Source: Lentisphaeria bacterium (GTDB lineage Bacteria > Verrucomicrobiota > Lentisphaeria > Victivallales > UBA1829). From it: DNA of 64,000 nucleotides. The notes below the pieces were generated by a model. It ran no database searches and was not told where the DNA came from. It saw only the letters and a list, made by a program, of their open reading frames with translations. The DNA is taken from contig DPDG01000034.1 of the NCBI GenBank assembly GCA_003526375.1, forward strand, positions 8,847 to 72,846. The letters are read 5' to 3'. This document shows positions 56,424 through 64,000 of this stretch, in pieces (positions within the stretch are counted from its first letter, which is position 1; each line of letters opens with the position of its first letter). The position numbers were made by a program, and so were the translations under genes.

Positions 56424-58238
56424 TTATTCGCTTTTCTGCTTGGAGTTGCGCATTTTCTTGCGCTCGATCTCCGAGAGATATTTTTTACGGAGGCGGATGT
56501 TCAGAGGCGTGACCTCCACATATTCATCGTCGGCAATGTATTCCAGCGCCTCCTCCAGGCTCATTTTCTGGGCGGGGGCGATTTTCATATTGCGGTCGGA
56601 GCCGGCGGCGCGCATGTTCGTCAGTTTCTTGGCACGCTGGACATTGACCTCGATATCGCCTTCCTTGCAGTGTTCTCCGACGATCATGCCCTCGTAGGTT
56701 TCCACGCCCGGCTCGATGAAGAAGGTCCCGCGCTGCTGAAGTCCGTCGATGGCGTAGGGAATTGCTTTGCCCCCGCCCATGCTGATCATCACGCCGTTGA
56801 TTCTCTGCGGGATATCGCCTTTGAACGGCTCGTAGTGCGAGAACATGTGCGACATGATCGCTTCGCCTGCGGTTGCCGTCATGACTTTGCTGCGCAGCCC
56901 GATCAGCCCGCGGGTCGGAATGTAGAATTCGAGAATCTGCCGCGAGGTGTGCGCCTCCATCTTGATCATCTCGCCTTTTCTTACGCCGACGAGTTCGATG
57001 ACTTTTCCGGCGCTTCCGTCCGGCACGTCGACAGAGAGCAGTTCGACCGGTTCCTGAACCTGCCCGTCGATCATTTTCGTGATGACGTGCGGCTGGGAGA
57101 TCGTGAGTTCATATCCTTCCCGGCGCATGTTTTCAATCAGGATCGAGATATGAAGAACGCCGCGCCCGCTGACGTTGAAGGAGTCGGTTCCGTTGTCTTC
57201 GACTCGCAGGGCGACGTCGCGCTCGGCTTCTTTGAGAAGACGCTCCCGGATGTGCCTGCTGCTGATGTATTTGCCCTCCTTGCCGAAGAGCGGTGAGTCG
57301 TTGACGCGGAACATCATGGACAGCGTGGGCTCGTCAATGGCGATCGGCGGCATTTTTTCCGGGTGCGTCGCATCCGCGAGGGTATCGCTGATGTCGATTC
57401 CCTCCACGCCGACAATCGCGCAGAGGTCGCCGCACTGGACTTCGCTGGTCTCTTTGCGTTCGATGCCTTCGAACGTGAAAATCTGCTTGAGCTGAACGGG
57501 ATAGGTCCTGCCGTCGCGCTTGATAAGAGTCAGAGGCACGCCGAGTTTGAGATTGCCGCGGTGAACGCGCCCGATCCCGATACGCCCGACGTAATCATTG
57601 TAGTCCAGCGTTGTGATCTGAAGCTGGACGGGACCCTCGTGCATCGGAGTCGGGGGAATGTATTTCAGGATCGCATCCATCAGCGGGAGTATGGACTCGC
57701 GGGAACCGTTCTTGAGGTCCTCGGTCGCCCAGCCGTTGCGTCCGCTTGCGTAAAGGATCGGGAAATCGAGCTGTTCCTCGCTTGCGTTGAGGTCGATGAA
57801 AAGATCGAATACTTTGCTGAGAACCTCTTCGGGGCGCGCGTCGGGACGGTCGATTTTGTTGATGATGACGATCGGTTTCAGGTTGAGCTTGAGCGCTTTG
57901 TCAAGGACGAAACGTGTCTGCGGAAGCGGTCCCTCGGCGGAATCGACGAGAAGCAGGACGCCGTCCGCCATATTGAGCACGCGCTCGACCTGACCGCCGA
58001 AATCGCTGTGCCCGGGGGTGTCGATGATATTGATTTTGCTGTCTTTGTAGCGGACGCTGATATTCTTTGCGAGGATCGTGATTCCGCGTTCCCGTTCGAT
58101 ATCGTTATTGTCAAGGAAACACTCGTGCATTTCCTGATTTTCACGAAAAATTTTCGCCTGTTTGATGATCTCGTCTACGAGAGTGGTCTTGCCGTGGTCT
58201 ACGTGCGCTATGATAGCGATGTTTCTGATGTTCTGCAT
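56424..58238 (-). CDS. typA: BipA/TypA translational GTPase
   Basis: A 604-residue GTPase of the BipA family, involved in ribosome assembly and stress growth. It starts MQNIRNIAIIAHVDHGKTTL, with P-loop at 11-20, DTPGHSDFGG and NKIDRPDARP, and the BipA carboxy-terminal signature (GVMISMGGGKAIPYAIDGLQ in parts, RGTFFIEPG, ALEYIADDEYVEVTP). Length is normal. The gene is first in the run typA, ABC-F, lepA; the spacer to the ABC-F gene is 20 bp. A promoter-like TTGTAA-18-TATTAT lies 39-68 nt upstream. Confidence 0.97.
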   Translation of the reverse strand: MQNIRNIAIIAHVDHGKTTLVDEIIKQAKIFRENQEMHECFLDNNDIERERGITILAKNISVRYKDSKINIIDTPGHSDFGGQVERVLNMADGVLLLVDSAEGPLPQTRFVLDKALKLNLKPIVIINKIDRPDARPEEVLSKVFDLFIDLNASEEQLDFPILYASGRNGWATEDLKNGSRESILPLMDAILKYIPPTPMHEGPVQLQITTLDYNDYVGRIGIGRVHRGNLKLGVPLTLIKRDGRTYPVQLKQIFTFEGIERKETSEVQCGDLCAIVGVEGIDISDTLADATHPEKMPPIAIDEPTLSMMFRVNDSPLFGKEGKYISSRHIRERLLKEAERDVALRVEDNGTDSFNVSGRGVLHISILIENMRREGYELTISQPHVITKMIDGQVQEPVELLSVDVPDGSAGKVIELVGVRKGEMIKMEAHTSRQILEFYIPTRGLIGLRSKVMTATAGEAIMSHMFSHYEPFKGDIPQRINGVMISMGGGKAIPYAIDGLQQRGTFFIEPGVETYEGMIVGEHCKEGDIEVNVQRAKKLTNMRAAGSDRNMKIAPAQKMSLEEALEYIADDEYVEVTPLNIRLRKKYLSEIERKKMRNSKQKSE

Positions 58239-58276
58239 AAAAAATGGCCTGCTTCCCTGTTAAAAAAATGTAGCTT

Positions 58277-58306
58277 ATAATATACCATGTTTTCAGGGAA
58301 TTACAA
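58277..58306 (-). promoter_or_regulatory. promoter of typA
   Basis: On the minus strand TTGTAA (58306-58301) and TATTAT (58282-58277) are 18 nt apart, 39 nt before the typA start. Confidence 0.45.
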
Positions 58307-58380
58307 CAGAATTTTTCATTTTGCCGTCAGAAAATGATGCAACGGGCGTAATGAATGCGGCTGCCGGCAGTCCGTCGAAA

Positions 58381-58405
58381 GGGCGGAGAAAACAGAGTTC
58401 CGCCC
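58381..58405 (-). terminator. weak terminator-like hairpin behind coaC
   Basis: GGGCGGA and TCCGCCC form a 7-bp stem 59 bp after the coaC stop; on the minus strand only TTTC follows. A second small stem CCCGT/ACGGG lies at 58447-58461. Termination here is uncertain. Confidence 0.3.
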
Positions 58406-58463
58406 TGAAATCCGGCAGAATATTTTTATCTTTCCGGATTCAACCCGTTTGAGACGGGACGGT

Positions 58464-59012
58464 TCATTCGCTTAACAGCCGTCTGACCTCGGCGGCGATA
58501 TCGGCGGGCTCGGACATCCTGCCCCTGCCTTCGTCACCGCAGGCGAGACGTCCGCTTTCCGGCCCGATGAAATAAACGCCGCGGTTTCGGAGTATCCTGC
58601 AATTTTCCTGAAGCGCCGGCGCTTCCCACATCCGCGTATTCATTGCGGGGGCAAGCAGGACTTTCCCCCGGAACGCCATCGCGGTTGTCGTCAATGCATC
58701 GTCCGCGATCCCGTGGGTATATTTCCCGATGAAATTCGCGGTGCATGGCGCAACGACCAGCAGATCGGCGGATTCGGACAATTCAATATGTTCGGGGCGC
58801 CATTCCGGGACATCCCAGAGATTGCAGATCACAGGATTCCGGGAGAGGGTCAGGAAACAGCGTTCCGTCATGAGCTTCTGGGCGCTTGCCGTCATGATGA
58901 CATGCACATCGTAAGAGGCCTTGCAGAGCTGGCTGCAAAGTTCCGCGCTTTTGTAGGCGGCGATTCCTCCGGTGACTCCCAGAATGATTTTTTTCTTTTT
59001 TTCAGTATTCAT
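58464..59012 (-). CDS. coaC: phosphopantothenoylcysteine decarboxylase (CoaC only)
   Basis: A 182-residue flavoprotein of coenzyme A synthesis that decarboxylates phosphopantothenoylcysteine. Active-site residues fall at the same numbers as in E. coli Dfp: H75 (EHIELS), N125 (PAMNTRMW) and C158 (RLACGD). The flavin motif VTGGIAAYKSAE (13-24) is present. The CoaB ligase half of the usual Dfp fusion is missing, so CoaB must be separate. The ATG at 59012 lies inside the end of gmk (11-nt overlap), with GGAG 10 nt upstream. Confidence 0.92.
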   Translation of the reverse strand: MNTEKKKKIILGVTGGIAAYKSAELCSQLCKASYDVHVIMTASAQKLMTERCFLTLSRNPVICNLWDVPEWRPEHIELSESADLLVVAPCTANFIGKYTHGIADDALTTTAMAFRGKVLLAPAMNTRMWEAPALQENCRILRNRGVYFIGPESGRLACGDEGRGRMSEPADIAAEVRRLLSE

Positions 59013-59634
59013 CAAATGGCGGCTCCTTTAATCTGGCACTCGACAGCCTGAATGATTTTATGAGACCGGACAATGCTTCCGAGGCAGTGTTCAAATCATC
59101 GTTGACAATAATATACTTGTATTCGCGCCAGAGTTCCAGTTCCTTTTTGGAGTTTGCGAGACGGCGCGCAATGACCTCTTCGGAATCGGTGCCCCGCCCG
59201 CGCAGACGCTGTTCCAGCACCGTATGGCTCGGCGGAGTTACGAACACTGTTTCAAGGCAGCGTCCGAAGAACGGGTCCGCCGCCGCAAGTTTCTTGATCT
59301 GGATTGCCCCCTGCACGTCAATGTCCAGCAGAACGTCGATCCCGCTTTCCACGCGCGAGATCACTTCGGATTTCAGCGTTCCGTAACTGTTTCCGTGAAC
59401 CGTGGCGAACTCTACGAAATCCCCGTTTGCGATGTGTTCGCGGAACTGTTCCTGCGAAATGAAATGGTAGTCTTTCCCGTGAACTTCGCCGGCGCGCATG
59501 GCGCGGGTTGTGCAGGAGACCGAGAACTCGATTCCGTCAAAATTCTCGAACATCCGTTTGGCGAGAGTCGATTTTCCGGAACCGCTGGGACCGGAAACAA
59601 TCAGGAGCATACCGTATCTTACCGGTGTTTTCAT
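59002..59634 (-). CDS. gmk: guanylate kinase
   Basis: A 210-residue enzyme that phosphorylates GMP or dGMP with ATP. The P-loop is GPSGSGKST (15-23), followed by VSCTTRAMRAGEVHGKDYHF (in parts) for GMP binding, FVEFATVHGNSYGTL, LLDIDVQGA and the lid arginines in RLRGRGTDSEEVIARRL. Length matches bacterial Gmk. In many bacteria gmk is followed by rpoZ and dfp; here coaC follows directly and rpoZ is not visible. The ATG at 59634 overlaps the glycerate kinase stop as ATGA. Confidence 0.96.
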   Translation of the reverse strand: MKTPVRYGMLLIVSGPSGSGKSTLAKRMFENFDGIEFSVSCTTRAMRAGEVHGKDYHFISQEQFREHIANGDFVEFATVHGNSYGTLKSEVISRVESGIDVLLDIDVQGAIQIKKLAAADPFFGRCLETVFVTPPSHTVLEQRLRGRGTDSEEVIARRLANSKKELELWREYKYIIVNDDLNTASEALSGLIKSFRLSSARLKEPPFDEY

Positions 59635-60773
59635 TTCTTACAAATTCCCGAATTGATGAGTTTTGCAATATTCAAAGCCGTGAAATAAAGATCGCTTCTG
59701 CCTGCCCGAACCGCTTCGGCGATGGAGGCATGGGCTCCGCTTGAGGTGCTGAAAGCGCAATCGAAAATCTGATGGAACCTCGAAAGATCACCTTTCAATG
59801 CGCCTGAAAGAAGCAGAACGGGGACGGAACATTCCTTTGCCGCCGCGGCGACTTCCGCACAGAGCTTGCCGGATTCCGTCTGGGAATCCGTGCATCCCTC
59901 TCCGGTGATCAGGAGATCCGCATTCTGAAGGTGTTTCCGCAGCTCCAGCATGTCGATGATGAGTTTTGCGCCTGAGAGCGGAACCGCGCGGCAGAACGCC
60001 CGCAGCCCCGCGCCGAGCCCGCCCGCCGCACCGTCTCCGGGCTTTTCCACACTTTCAAGCATGGAACGCTCAAGCCAGGCATTCGCCAGAACCGCGAGTC
60101 CCTGTTCCAGTGCAATCACCATTTCCGGCGTCGCGCCTTTCTGGGGACCATATACCGTTGCGGCGCCGTCCGGACCCAACAGGGGGTTCGTGACATCGCA
60201 TGCGACTCTGATTTTTGTGGAAAAGAGCCGCTGATCCGCTTCGGAAGCGTCGATTTGTGCAAGATTTGCCAGAAATTCCGCGCCGGACTCCAGTTCTTCG
60301 CCTTCCGCGTCCAGCAGATGATATCCGAGCGCCTGAGCCATTCCCGCGCCGCCGTCCACCGTGGCGCTTCCGCCGATGCCGATCGTCAGCTCCTCCACTC
60401 CGCAGTCCAGCACCGTGCGGATCAGTTCGCCTGTTCCGTAAGTCGTGGCACGCAAAGGATTCAGTTTTTCCGGCGGAACCAGCGCCAGACCGCTTGCCGA
60501 GGACATTTCGAGGACGCCGCTTTTTCCGTGATTGCAGAGCCCGAAGCGCGCCATTACCTTGCCGCCGAGCGGACCCGTCACTTCGACCTGCCTGATTTCC
60601 CCGCCGTCTGCCGCTATGACGGCATCGACAGTTCCTTCCCCGCCGTCCGCCATCGGCAGAGCGAGAATTTCCGCCTCCGGCATCACGGACAGGAACGCTT
60701 CCCGGATGATCGAACATACTTCGGGGCTTGTCATATTCCCCTTGAACTTATCGGGCGCGAGAACGATTTTCAC
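59631..60773 (-). CDS. glycerate kinase (GarK/GlxK type)
   Basis: A 380-residue class I glycerate kinase that makes 2-phosphoglycerate (or 3-phosphoglycerate) from D-glycerate. KIVLAPDKFKGNMTSPEV opens the protein; LPMADGGEGTVDA, GIGGSATVDGGAGMAQALG (in parts), GAAGGLGAGL and ITGEGCTDSQT are the family's conserved blocks. The best start is the GTG at 60773, directly before KIVLAP and 4 nt after the previous stop; ATG codons further upstream lie deep in the alcohol dehydrogenase gene. With that dehydrogenase it may handle a three-carbon or glycolate-type intermediate. Confidence 0.92.
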   Translation of the reverse strand: MKIVLAPDKFKGNMTSPEVCSIIREAFLSVMPEAEILALPMADGGEGTVDAVIAADGGEIRQVEVTGPLGGKVMARFGLCNHGKSGVLEMSSASGLALVPPEKLNPLRATTYGTGELIRTVLDCGVEELTIGIGGSATVDGGAGMAQALGYHLLDAEGEELESGAEFLANLAQIDASEADQRLFSTKIRVACDVTNPLLGPDGAATVYGPQKGATPEMVIALEQGLAVLANAWLERSMLESVEKPGDGAAGGLGAGLRAFCRAVPLSGAKLIIDMLELRKHLQNADLLITGEGCTDSQTESGKLCAEVAAAAKECSVPVLLLSGALKGDLSRFHQIFDCAFSTSSGAHASIAEAVRAGRSDLYFTALNIAKLINSGICKK

Positions 60774-60777
60774 CGTT

Positions 60778-61989
60778 TCACCATGCTTTCTCAAGAATGC
60801 CGGTGATGATTGTTCCGGCATTTTCCGCATTGATCGGGCGCGGGCAGCTTTGGAGCTTCATCGGGTTGAGCACCGCATCCGCCGCGATTTTTGCGATTGC
60901 GGAACGGTCAAGCCCCTCCACTTCGGAAAGTCTGGCGGGACCTCCGCAGGCAACGATGAATTTCTCACAGGAGTTCACGACGTCTTCCGGCGTTTTTTCG
61001 ATTTCAAGCGAGAACAGTCCCGCCATTTGCATGGTGGATTCTCTTACATCCTTGTCTCCGAGATAATAACGCCAGAACGGGATCAGGAGCGCCGCCACGG
61101 CGAGTCCGTGCGGGATTTTGCCGTAAAGCGAGAAACTGCAGAGATGGGGCAGGGAGGTCGGACGGTTCCTGATGCACATCCCGCCGAGTGTCGCCGCCGC
61201 CGAAACATAGGTGCGCGCGACAAGATTGGCGGGGTCCTTCAACGCGACCGGCAGAGCCAGCGCGATCAGCCGGATCGATTCTTTTCCCCAGTCGATGCTG
61301 TGCGGATGGGCGGACGGTGCATTCCTGTTCAAGATGCTTTCAATGGAGTGAACCATTGCGTCCAGTGCGGTTACGAGAGTCAGATTTTTCGGCATGGAAA
61401 CTGCATATTCGGGATCGACAAACGCATATTCAGGAATGATCTGTTCTTCCATGATCAGTTTTTTGACGCCGGCTTCCCGGTCTACGATATTGGAATAGGG
61501 AGTGGCTTCCGAACCGGTTCCGGAAGTCGTAGGCAGACAGATGACGCGCTTGAATTTTCTGTCCGGGCACTTCCGCGTCGCCTGATTGACTCCGAACAGG
61601 TCGGTCACATCCAGTCCCGACTGCCAGGAAAGATACGCAGCCTTTGCCGCGTCCATGACGCTTCCACCGCCGAGCGCCGCCACGAACTGCGGTTTTTCCT
61701 CCTCCAGCATTCGGACCATATCGCGAACGTCCGTTACCGCCGGCTCCGCGGGGATGTCCATATAGAAGCGGAAATCAAGATTCATGTAAGCCATGAGATT
61801 CTGAAGATTCGGCATCGCTTTTGCGGCGGCTCCTTTGGAACTGCCGGTGAATATCACGACGGAAGAGGCTTTTTCCGCATTCATCAGTTCTGCGAACTGT
61901 TCCGCGGCTCCTTCGGAAAAGATGATTTTCGTATCCGGATACTCCTCCAGCATGGTTTCGTATCTCAATTCAAGTTCAGACCTGTCCAT
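60778..61989 (-). CDS. iron-containing alcohol dehydrogenase
   Basis: A 403-residue group III (Fe-dependent) dehydrogenase. The NAD loop GGGSVMDAAK, the TTSGTGSEATPYS motif, ALDAMVHSIESIL with metal-binding Asp/His, and KIPHGLAVAALL with a later metal histidine are present. The family reduces or oxidises short-chain alcohols, aldehydes, hydroxybutyrate and propanediol. The coupling with glycerate kinase suggests tartronate semialdehyde or a related C3 compound, but the sequence is not close to GlxR/GarR (a different family), so this remains a guess. It follows the epimerase gene by 21 bp. Confidence 0.9.
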   Translation of the reverse strand: MDRSELELRYETMLEEYPDTKIIFSEGAAEQFAELMNAEKASSVVIFTGSSKGAAAKAMPNLQNLMAYMNLDFRFYMDIPAEPAVTDVRDMVRMLEEEKPQFVAALGGGSVMDAAKAAYLSWQSGLDVTDLFGVNQATRKCPDRKFKRVICLPTTSGTGSEATPYSNIVDREAGVKKLIMEEQIIPEYAFVDPEYAVSMPKNLTLVTALDAMVHSIESILNRNAPSAHPHSIDWGKESIRLIALALPVALKDPANLVARTYVSAAATLGGMCIRNRPTSLPHLCSFSLYGKIPHGLAVAALLIPFWRYYLGDKDVRESTMQMAGLFSLEIEKTPEDVVNSCEKFIVACGGPARLSEVEGLDRSAIAKIAADAVLNPMKLQSCPRPINAENAGTIITGILEKAW

Positions 61990-62010
61990 AACTTTCTCCT
62001 CCTTTGAATG

Positions 62011-62973
62011 TCATTTTGATTTCGTATAGGCGATTACATCGTCGATGATCTGTTCCAGCTCAATTTGCGGGACCCAGCCGCAGAGCTCCCTGATTGCGGT
62101 GCAGTCCGGCGCCCGGTTCATCATGTCCTCGAACCCCGGTTCATAGGCGTCTTCATACGAGACTCTGCGGATCTCCGAGGAGGATTTCGCGCGTTCGATC
62201 ACGAGTTCCGCCAGTTGCCGGATGGAGATTCTGCGCGTGGTGCCGATATTGAACACCTTTCCGTAAGACCGTTCCGCGGGAATCAGGAGTTTCAGCGCGC
62301 GGATCACATCCTGAACATGACAGAAACAACGGGTTTGTTCGCCGGTGCCGTATACTTTGAGCGGCGTTCCCGCCAGAGCGGAGGAAACGAAGCGCGGCAG
62401 TACCATTCCGTAACGCCCTGTCTGGCGCGGTCCCACGGTATTGAAGAAACGCACTACGGTTCCGGGCAGTCCGCGGTTTCTGTGGAACGCCATCAGCAGG
62501 AATTCATCCAGCAGTTTGCTGCATGCATAAGACCAGCGGGAATTGGTGGAGGCGCCGATGCAGAGATCATCAGTTTCCTGAAAGAAAGGTTTTGCGGATT
62601 TGCCGTAGACTTCGCTGGTGGAAGCCATGATGCAGCGTTTGGAACGTTCCGCCGCATAAGTCAGGACCTTGTCCGTTCCTTCGACATTGGTGCGGATTGT
62701 GCGCACGGGATCATGCACGACAAGTTCCACGCCGACAGCCGCCGCCAGATGAATGATGCAGTCCGCTTCCCTGACAAGCTGTTCCAGATGCGGGCTTGCA
62801 GTGATATCCTCCTCAATCACTTCAAGATACGGATTGCCGGATACGGAGGACAGATTTTCCGGCGAGCCTGTGGAAAAATCGTCGATGACGGCCACCCTGT
62901 GCTGATCCGCAAGCAGGGATTCGGTCAGGTGGCTTCCGATAAATCCTGCTCCGCCGGTAATAAGAAACTTCAT
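62011..62973 (-). CDS. NAD-dependent nucleotide-sugar epimerase/dehydratase
   Basis: A 320-residue extended SDR acting on a nucleotide sugar. The dinucleotide loop is GGAGFIGSH (7-15), D31-D32 binds the NAD ribose, and the catalytic S/T118-120, Y149 and K153 (MASTSEVYG, WSYACSK) are present. FNTVGPRQTGRYGMVLPRFV and the tail EDAYEPGFEDMMNRAPD with LGW-like GW fit the UDP-glucuronate decarboxylase/UDP-galactose 4-epimerase branch; RRVSYEDAYEPGFEDM is typical of UXS-related proteins. The exact substrate is not certain. GGAGG precedes the ATG at 62973. It is first in the five-gene run to coaC. Confidence 0.85.
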   Translation of the reverse strand: MKFLITGGAGFIGSHLTESLLADQHRVAVIDDFSTGSPENLSSVSGNPYLEVIEEDITASPHLEQLVREADCIIHLAAAVGVELVVHDPVRTIRTNVEGTDKVLTYAAERSKRCIMASTSEVYGKSAKPFFQETDDLCIGASTNSRWSYACSKLLDEFLLMAFHRNRGLPGTVVRFFNTVGPRQTGRYGMVLPRFVSSALAGTPLKVYGTGEQTRCFCHVQDVIRALKLLIPAERSYGKVFNIGTTRRISIRQLAELVIERAKSSSEIRRVSYEDAYEPGFEDMMNRAPDCTAIRELCGWVPQIELEQIIDDVIAYTKSK

Positions 62974-63097
62974 TCTGTTTTTCCTCCGTTGCAAAAAATT
63001 ATCCCATAAAATTACATGCCTAAGTGAAAATTACAAACGTCTTAAGAGGATTTTTGTTTTTTATGGCGGAAAGATCCCGCAACAGATCATTGCCGCA

Positions 63098-63122
63098 GGC
63101 GGGAACCCGGCTTTTTCCCGCC
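63098..63122 (-). terminator. hairpin behind the DUF6655-like lipoprotein gene
   Basis: GGCGGGAA (63098-63105) and TTCCCGCC (63115-63122) form an 8-bp stem 18 bp after the stop at 63140. No T run follows on the minus strand, so it may stabilise or only weakly terminate the transcript. Confidence 0.35.
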
Positions 63123-63139
63123 CCCGGATGATATCCGCA

Positions 63140-63757
63140 TCAGAATTCGTAGACCGTGTCCGTATCTTTCGTATCTTTCATATCCATATTATGCGAGGTG
63201 AAAGGGACGAGCATGACCACCCAGTTGTTGTATTGGGCGCTGGAGTTGATATTGGTAATCGTTGCGAGAGGGGTACGGTCTTTGGCGTTGAAGACATTGA
63301 AGGCAAAATGGCCGTAAGCCATGCGTTTGAATCTTTTGAGAAGCGGGATTTCGGGAATGGCGAATGTCAGCTCGGTGTAAGGCACCGGAATCGGGAGCGG
63401 CGGGGTTCCGATCATCCAACTGTCATGATCCGTGGCAAGCACTCCGCAGAGCGGCTGAATCATGATGTCCGCCTCTTCCTGCTTGGCGACGATGATGCAG
63501 CCTACTTTCGAAAGCTCCATTTCCAGCATTCCCTGAACATAAGGTTTATCGACCTGGGGAGCCAGGTAATTATAGTCGAAAAAGATTTTCTTGCCGGAAT
63601 ACCTCATCAGTCCGGCGCTGTCCACTGCCCGCTCGATGGTCGCTGAAATCAGATACTGTTCAATTGCAGAGCGTCCGGTATTGGTCATCCACGGATTGGT
63701 GCATCCGCAACTCAGAATTGTCAAAGCGATGCACGACAGCAGAACAAAGAATTTCAT
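63140..63757 (-). CDS. DUF6655-like lipoprotein
   Basis: A 205-residue exported protein: MKFFVLLSCIALTILSCGC gives a loose lipobox with C17 or C19. The mature start NTGRSAIEQYLISATIERAV is the recognisable DUF6655-type opening, and GKKIFFDYNYLAPQVDKPYVQGM (in parts), PLPIPVPYTELTFAIPEI and LATITNINSSAQYNNWVVMLVPF follow. Proteins of this type occur in Planctomycetota, Verrucomicrobiota and Lentisphaerota and have no known role. AAAGGAATCT precedes the ATG at 63757. It is alone on its transcript. Confidence 0.72.
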   Translation of the reverse strand: MKFFVLLSCIALTILSCGCTNPWMTNTGRSAIEQYLISATIERAVDSAGLMRYSGKKIFFDYNYLAPQVDKPYVQGMLEMELSKVGCIIVAKQEEADIMIQPLCGVLATDHDSWMIGTPPLPIPVPYTELTFAIPEIPLLKRFKRMAYGHFAFNVFNAKDRTPLATITNINSSAQYNNWVVMLVPFTSHNMDMKDTKDTDTVYEF

Positions 63758-63898
63758 AGATTCCTTTTCCTTATATTTTTATAAGATATCGTATAAAATA
63801 ACAACTCCTGTAATATAGTCCGTCTTTCAGAATGTTTCAAATCGGAAACGGCGGATGGTACCCGATTCAAAAATCCCGCAAAAGAGATCCGGAACAAA

Positions 63899-63926
63899 TT
63901 GCATTTCCATTTCCCTGCGGTATTTT
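63899..63926 (+). promoter_or_regulatory. possible promoter of the right-edge gene
   Basis: TTGCAT (63899-63904) and TATTTT (63921-63926) with a 16-nt spacer, 39 nt before the ATG at 63966. Confidence 0.35.
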
Positions 63927-63965
63927 ACTTTCAATCAATCATAAAATCAGAAAGGTTCTGAAAAA

Positions 63966-64000
63966 ATGGCAAAAGTATATGGGTCTTCACGGGAATTTGT
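63966..64000 (+). CDS. start of a gene cut by the right edge
   Basis: An ATG at 63966 with AGAAAGG 10 nt upstream opens a frame of 11 codons (MAKVYGSSREF) before the window ends. Too short to identify. Confidence 0.4.
   Translation, partial: MAKVYGSSREF

Noticed and set aside
1..64000. CRISPR array, prophage or insertion sequence
   Set aside because: No regularly spaced direct repeats, no cas, phage structural or transposase genes were seen on either strand.

Overview
The window looks like a chromosomal segment of a Victivallis-like member of the Lentisphaerota. The evidence is the mix of families: three DUF4838 proteins, pilin-like secreted proteins with FTLIE/FSLVE amino termini, a eukaryote-type UDP-sugar pyrophosphorylase used beside a split GlmU-like acetyltransferase, many sugar oxidoreductases and several AraR/LacI/GntR-type regulators. 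Genus is an inference; there is no rRNA in the window. No transposase, integrase, CRISPR array or phage gene was found.

Layout. 1-6107 (minus): a tight run from a proline-rich TPR-like membrane protein through a UDP-sugar pyrophosphorylase, two small proteins, YraN, a GT2 glycosyltransferase and QueE to an MFS-like transporter cut by the left edge. 6289-7443 (plus): a mannitol-dehydrogenase-family enzyme, ending at a bidirectional terminator. 7512-12445 (minus): one operon of a membrane polyferredoxin, LarC, LarE, TatA and a Tat-exported Fe-S aldo/keto reductase, behind a MerR-type promoter. 12637-24671: a glycan locus. On the minus strand it holds an AraR-like regulator, a pilin-like protein, a LamG protein, a DUF4838 protein and a GH42 enzyme. 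Diverging from the regulator are a second DUF4838 protein and a GH20-like enzyme. The two divergent promoters carry the same 10-bp direct repeats. A LacI regulator follows at 24783.

25894-31566 (minus): six translationally coupled genes (two Gfo/Idh/MocA proteins, an SDR, two MDR enzymes, an amidohydrolase) that look like oxidation of an unknown polyol or sugar. 31752-35855 (minus): glmM, a GlmU-like acetyltransferase, bioA and an EamA protein. 36057-36134: tRNA-Pro(CGG), followed by a decayed thioredoxin-fold gene. 36933-40592: an acyl-CoA synthetase, a membrane protein, a secreted protein and a YkgJ-type cysteine-cluster protein. 40612-45102 (minus): a lower-GC-looking block of six secreted, membrane or lipoprotein genes of unknown role. 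45312-50350: a GntR-type regulator facing an operon of pilin-like protein, DUF4838 protein and phospholipase-C-like protein.

50553-58238 (minus): a lipase-like lipoprotein followed upstream by three ribosome-associated factors, LepA, an ABC-F ATPase and BipA/TypA. 58464-62973 (minus): epimerase, iron alcohol dehydrogenase, glycerate kinase, gmk and coaC in tight array. 63140-63757: a DUF6655-like lipoprotein. A new plus-strand gene begins at 63966.

Main points for follow-up: the Cys4 plus acidic-residue pattern shared by all three DUF4838 proteins and the GH42 enzyme; the lar-tat-polyferredoxin operon; the direct-repeat operators; the pilin-like gene with a doubled FTL motif; and an overlooked 58-residue lipoprotein gene.
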